From positions 1,302,001-1,366,000 of the forward strand of contig NZ_CP076642.1 of the NCBI RefSeq assembly GCF_019226825.1: a DNA stretch of 64,000 bases. Reading direction: 5' to 3'. The position numbers were made by a program, and so were the translations under genes. Positions within the stretch are counted from its first letter, which is position 1, and each line of letters starts with the position of its first letter. Below are positions 63,059-64,000 of this stretch, in pieces. The notes below the pieces were generated by a model that was given only the letters and a program-made list of their open reading frames with translations, ran no database searches and was not told where the DNA came from. This DNA is from Vibrio ostreae. GTDB taxonomy: Bacteria; Pseudomonadota; Gammaproteobacteria; Enterobacterales; Vibrionaceae.

Positions 63059-63532
63059 ATGGCAGTTCGTTTTATGTTGGCGCAGGATGTCCCCGCGGCC
63101 GCTCTGATCCATCAGGTGGCTTTTCCGCGTCAGCAATATTCACAGCAATGGCTCCAGTGCAGTTTTAAAGCCGCGCCACGTACGTTTTGTCTGGTCGCAG
63201 AGAAACGAGGGGAAGTGGTCGGTTATATCATCTGGGCGCAGAAAAGCGGCTTTCGTCCCCAGGTCGTGTTGGAACTGGAACAACTGGCCGTTGAACCCTC
63301 TCATCAGGGCCAGGGGATTGGTCGTCAGCTACTCACCGATTCCCTGCCTCTGGTCAAAGAGCAGTTACGTAATCAGGGTTCCACTCTGAAACATATCCTT
63401 ATCACTACCCGGGCCGATAACCGGGCTCAGAATCTATATCGCCAGGCGTTGGGAGCGGAAGTCGAAGCGACCCTGAGCGATCTCTATAGCGCCGACGAAG
63501 TGATTATGATTGCCCGCCACATCGATGTGTAG
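63059..63532 (+). CDS. GNAT-family N-acetyltransferase
   Basis: A 157-residue acetyl-CoA-dependent enzyme. The acetyl-CoA pyrophosphate loop appears as LAVEPSHQGQGIGRQLLTD (Q-x-x-G-x-G), with ITTRADNRAQNLYRQALGAE following. ATG 63059 has GAGGTG upstream and MAVRFMLAQDVPAAALIH as N-terminus. The substrate is unknown. It stands alone. Confidence 0.88.
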   Translation: MAVRFMLAQDVPAAALIHQVAFPRQQYSQQWLQCSFKAAPRTFCLVAEKRGEVVGYIIWAQKSGFRPQVVLELEQLAVEPSHQGQGIGRQLLTDSLPLVKEQLRNQGSTLKHILITTRADNRAQNLYRQALGAEVEATLSDLYSADEVIMIARHIDV

Positions 63533-63602
63533 CGTTTACGTCAGTGTACCTAAAGCCTGGCTAAGACAGGGTTGACCAAGCCCGTGTCGCTGAACTGCGG
63601 CG

Positions 63603-63998
63603 TTACGCTGCCGGTGAGCCAATCGGATGCTGAGCGGTAAGGACTTCGTAGCCAGTGGCGGTCACCAGTACCGTGTGCTCTGACTGGGCGGAGAGTTGAT
63701 TATCTGAAGTCGCGACGCTCCAGCCATCTTGCCGGGTATAGACTTTGTCACCGCCGAGATTGAGGATGGGTTCGATGGTAAATACCATTCCTTCGCGCAG
63801 TGTCAGGCCGCGGTTGGGCAGGCCGTAATGTAAAACCTGCGGTGCTTCGTGCATTTCGCGGCCAATACCGTGCCCACAGTATTCGCGAACAACGCTGTAA
63901 CCATGTGATTCAGCAAAACGCTGGATGGTGTAGCCAATGTCGCCCAGCATGGCACCGGGCCTGACTTGCCTGATCCCTGCCCACAACGCCTGATGACT
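63603..63998 (-). CDS. map: Type I methionine aminopeptidase, 5' partial
   Basis: The C-terminal 131 residues of a MetAP; the start lies beyond the window. The frame is open to the right edge (SHQALWAGIRQVRPGAML). The metal-binding motifs GHGIGREMHEAPQVL and MVFTIEPILNLGG, and SAQSEHTVLVTATGYEVL, are the MetAP signature (His, two Glu). It removes initiator Met from nascent proteins. Whether this is the main map gene or a second copy cannot be told from the fragment. Confidence 0.9.
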   Translation of the reverse strand, partial: SHQALWAGIRQVRPGAMLGDIGYTIQRFAESHGYSVVREYCGHGIGREMHEAPQVLHYGLPNRGLTLREGMVFTIEPILNLGGDKVYTRQDGWSVATSDNQLSAQSEHTVLVTATGYEVLTAQHPIGSPAA

Positions 63999-64000
63999 CG

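Overview
The window looks like a chromosomal segment of a gammaproteobacterium, most likely a Vibrio. Evidence: a close guaC homologue, a ToxR/CadC-type membrane-anchored wHTH regulator, a short-Q-loop cytochrome bd (CIO) operon, DabAB, a DUF3015 protein and a YceK-like lipoprotein. Genes are dense, mostly in short operons, with balanced base composition except for an AT-richer insert between about 6.0 and 20.5 kb. No rRNA, tRNA or CRISPR array was seen.

Layout. 0-6 kb: the end of a CheC-like gene with a PAS-only partner, the NAD(P)H-hydrate repair gene nnr (frameshifted as read), a 17-bp tandem repeat, ldhA, a small outer-membrane barrel and guaC. 6-20.5 kb: an accessory insert at the 3' end of guaC. 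It holds a decayed IS5-family element, a gene truncated by it, a two-gene Druantia type III-like anti-phage system (DruH plus a 2107-residue DruE helicase), and a toxin-like membrane effector with two paralogous small membrane proteins (putative immunity). Copies of guaC 3' material lie at the left edge (native), at 17.53 kb (terminator region) and at 20.4 kb (degenerate coding end), which suggests stacked insertions. 20.6-31.5 kb: a CIO oxidase operon with a 40-residue third subunit, a divergent MocR regulator, an amino-acid binding protein, a MexEF-like RND pump and a LysR regulator.

31.7-45 kb: the ToxR-like regulator, then a cobalamin-riboswitch-controlled operon. It encodes an exported, membrane-anchored CobN-like chelatase with ExbB/TolQ-like and ExbD/TolR-like (DUF2149) partners. 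Next come a BBE-type flavoprotein, the three AmmeMemoRadiSam genes, a nucleoside deaminase, an AAA_28-type ATPase (frameshifted) and a CSS-EAL phosphodiesterase. 45-64 kb: a PrpA-like phosphatase, a divergent LysR/MFS pair, the DabAB inorganic-carbon pump with its divergent LysR, an EamA exporter, a DOPA-dioxygenase-like protein, an amidoligase/glutamine-amidotransferase pair, a Fur-box-preceded metal-siderophore binding protein (frameshifted), a lipoprotein, a DUF4105 protein (frameshifted), a DUF3015 protein, a dicarboxylate/amino-acid symporter, a GNAT acetyltransferase and a partial methionine aminopeptidase.

The most interesting systems are the B12-riboswitch CobN/ExbB/ExbD-like operon, the stacked guaC island with Druantia and the toxin module, the AmmeMemoRadiSam locus and the amidoligase pair. 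Five otherwise intact genes are broken by exactly one base at a G or A/T homopolymer. This suggests residual sequencing error rather than five real pseudogenes, although slippage-based switching cannot be excluded from one sequence.
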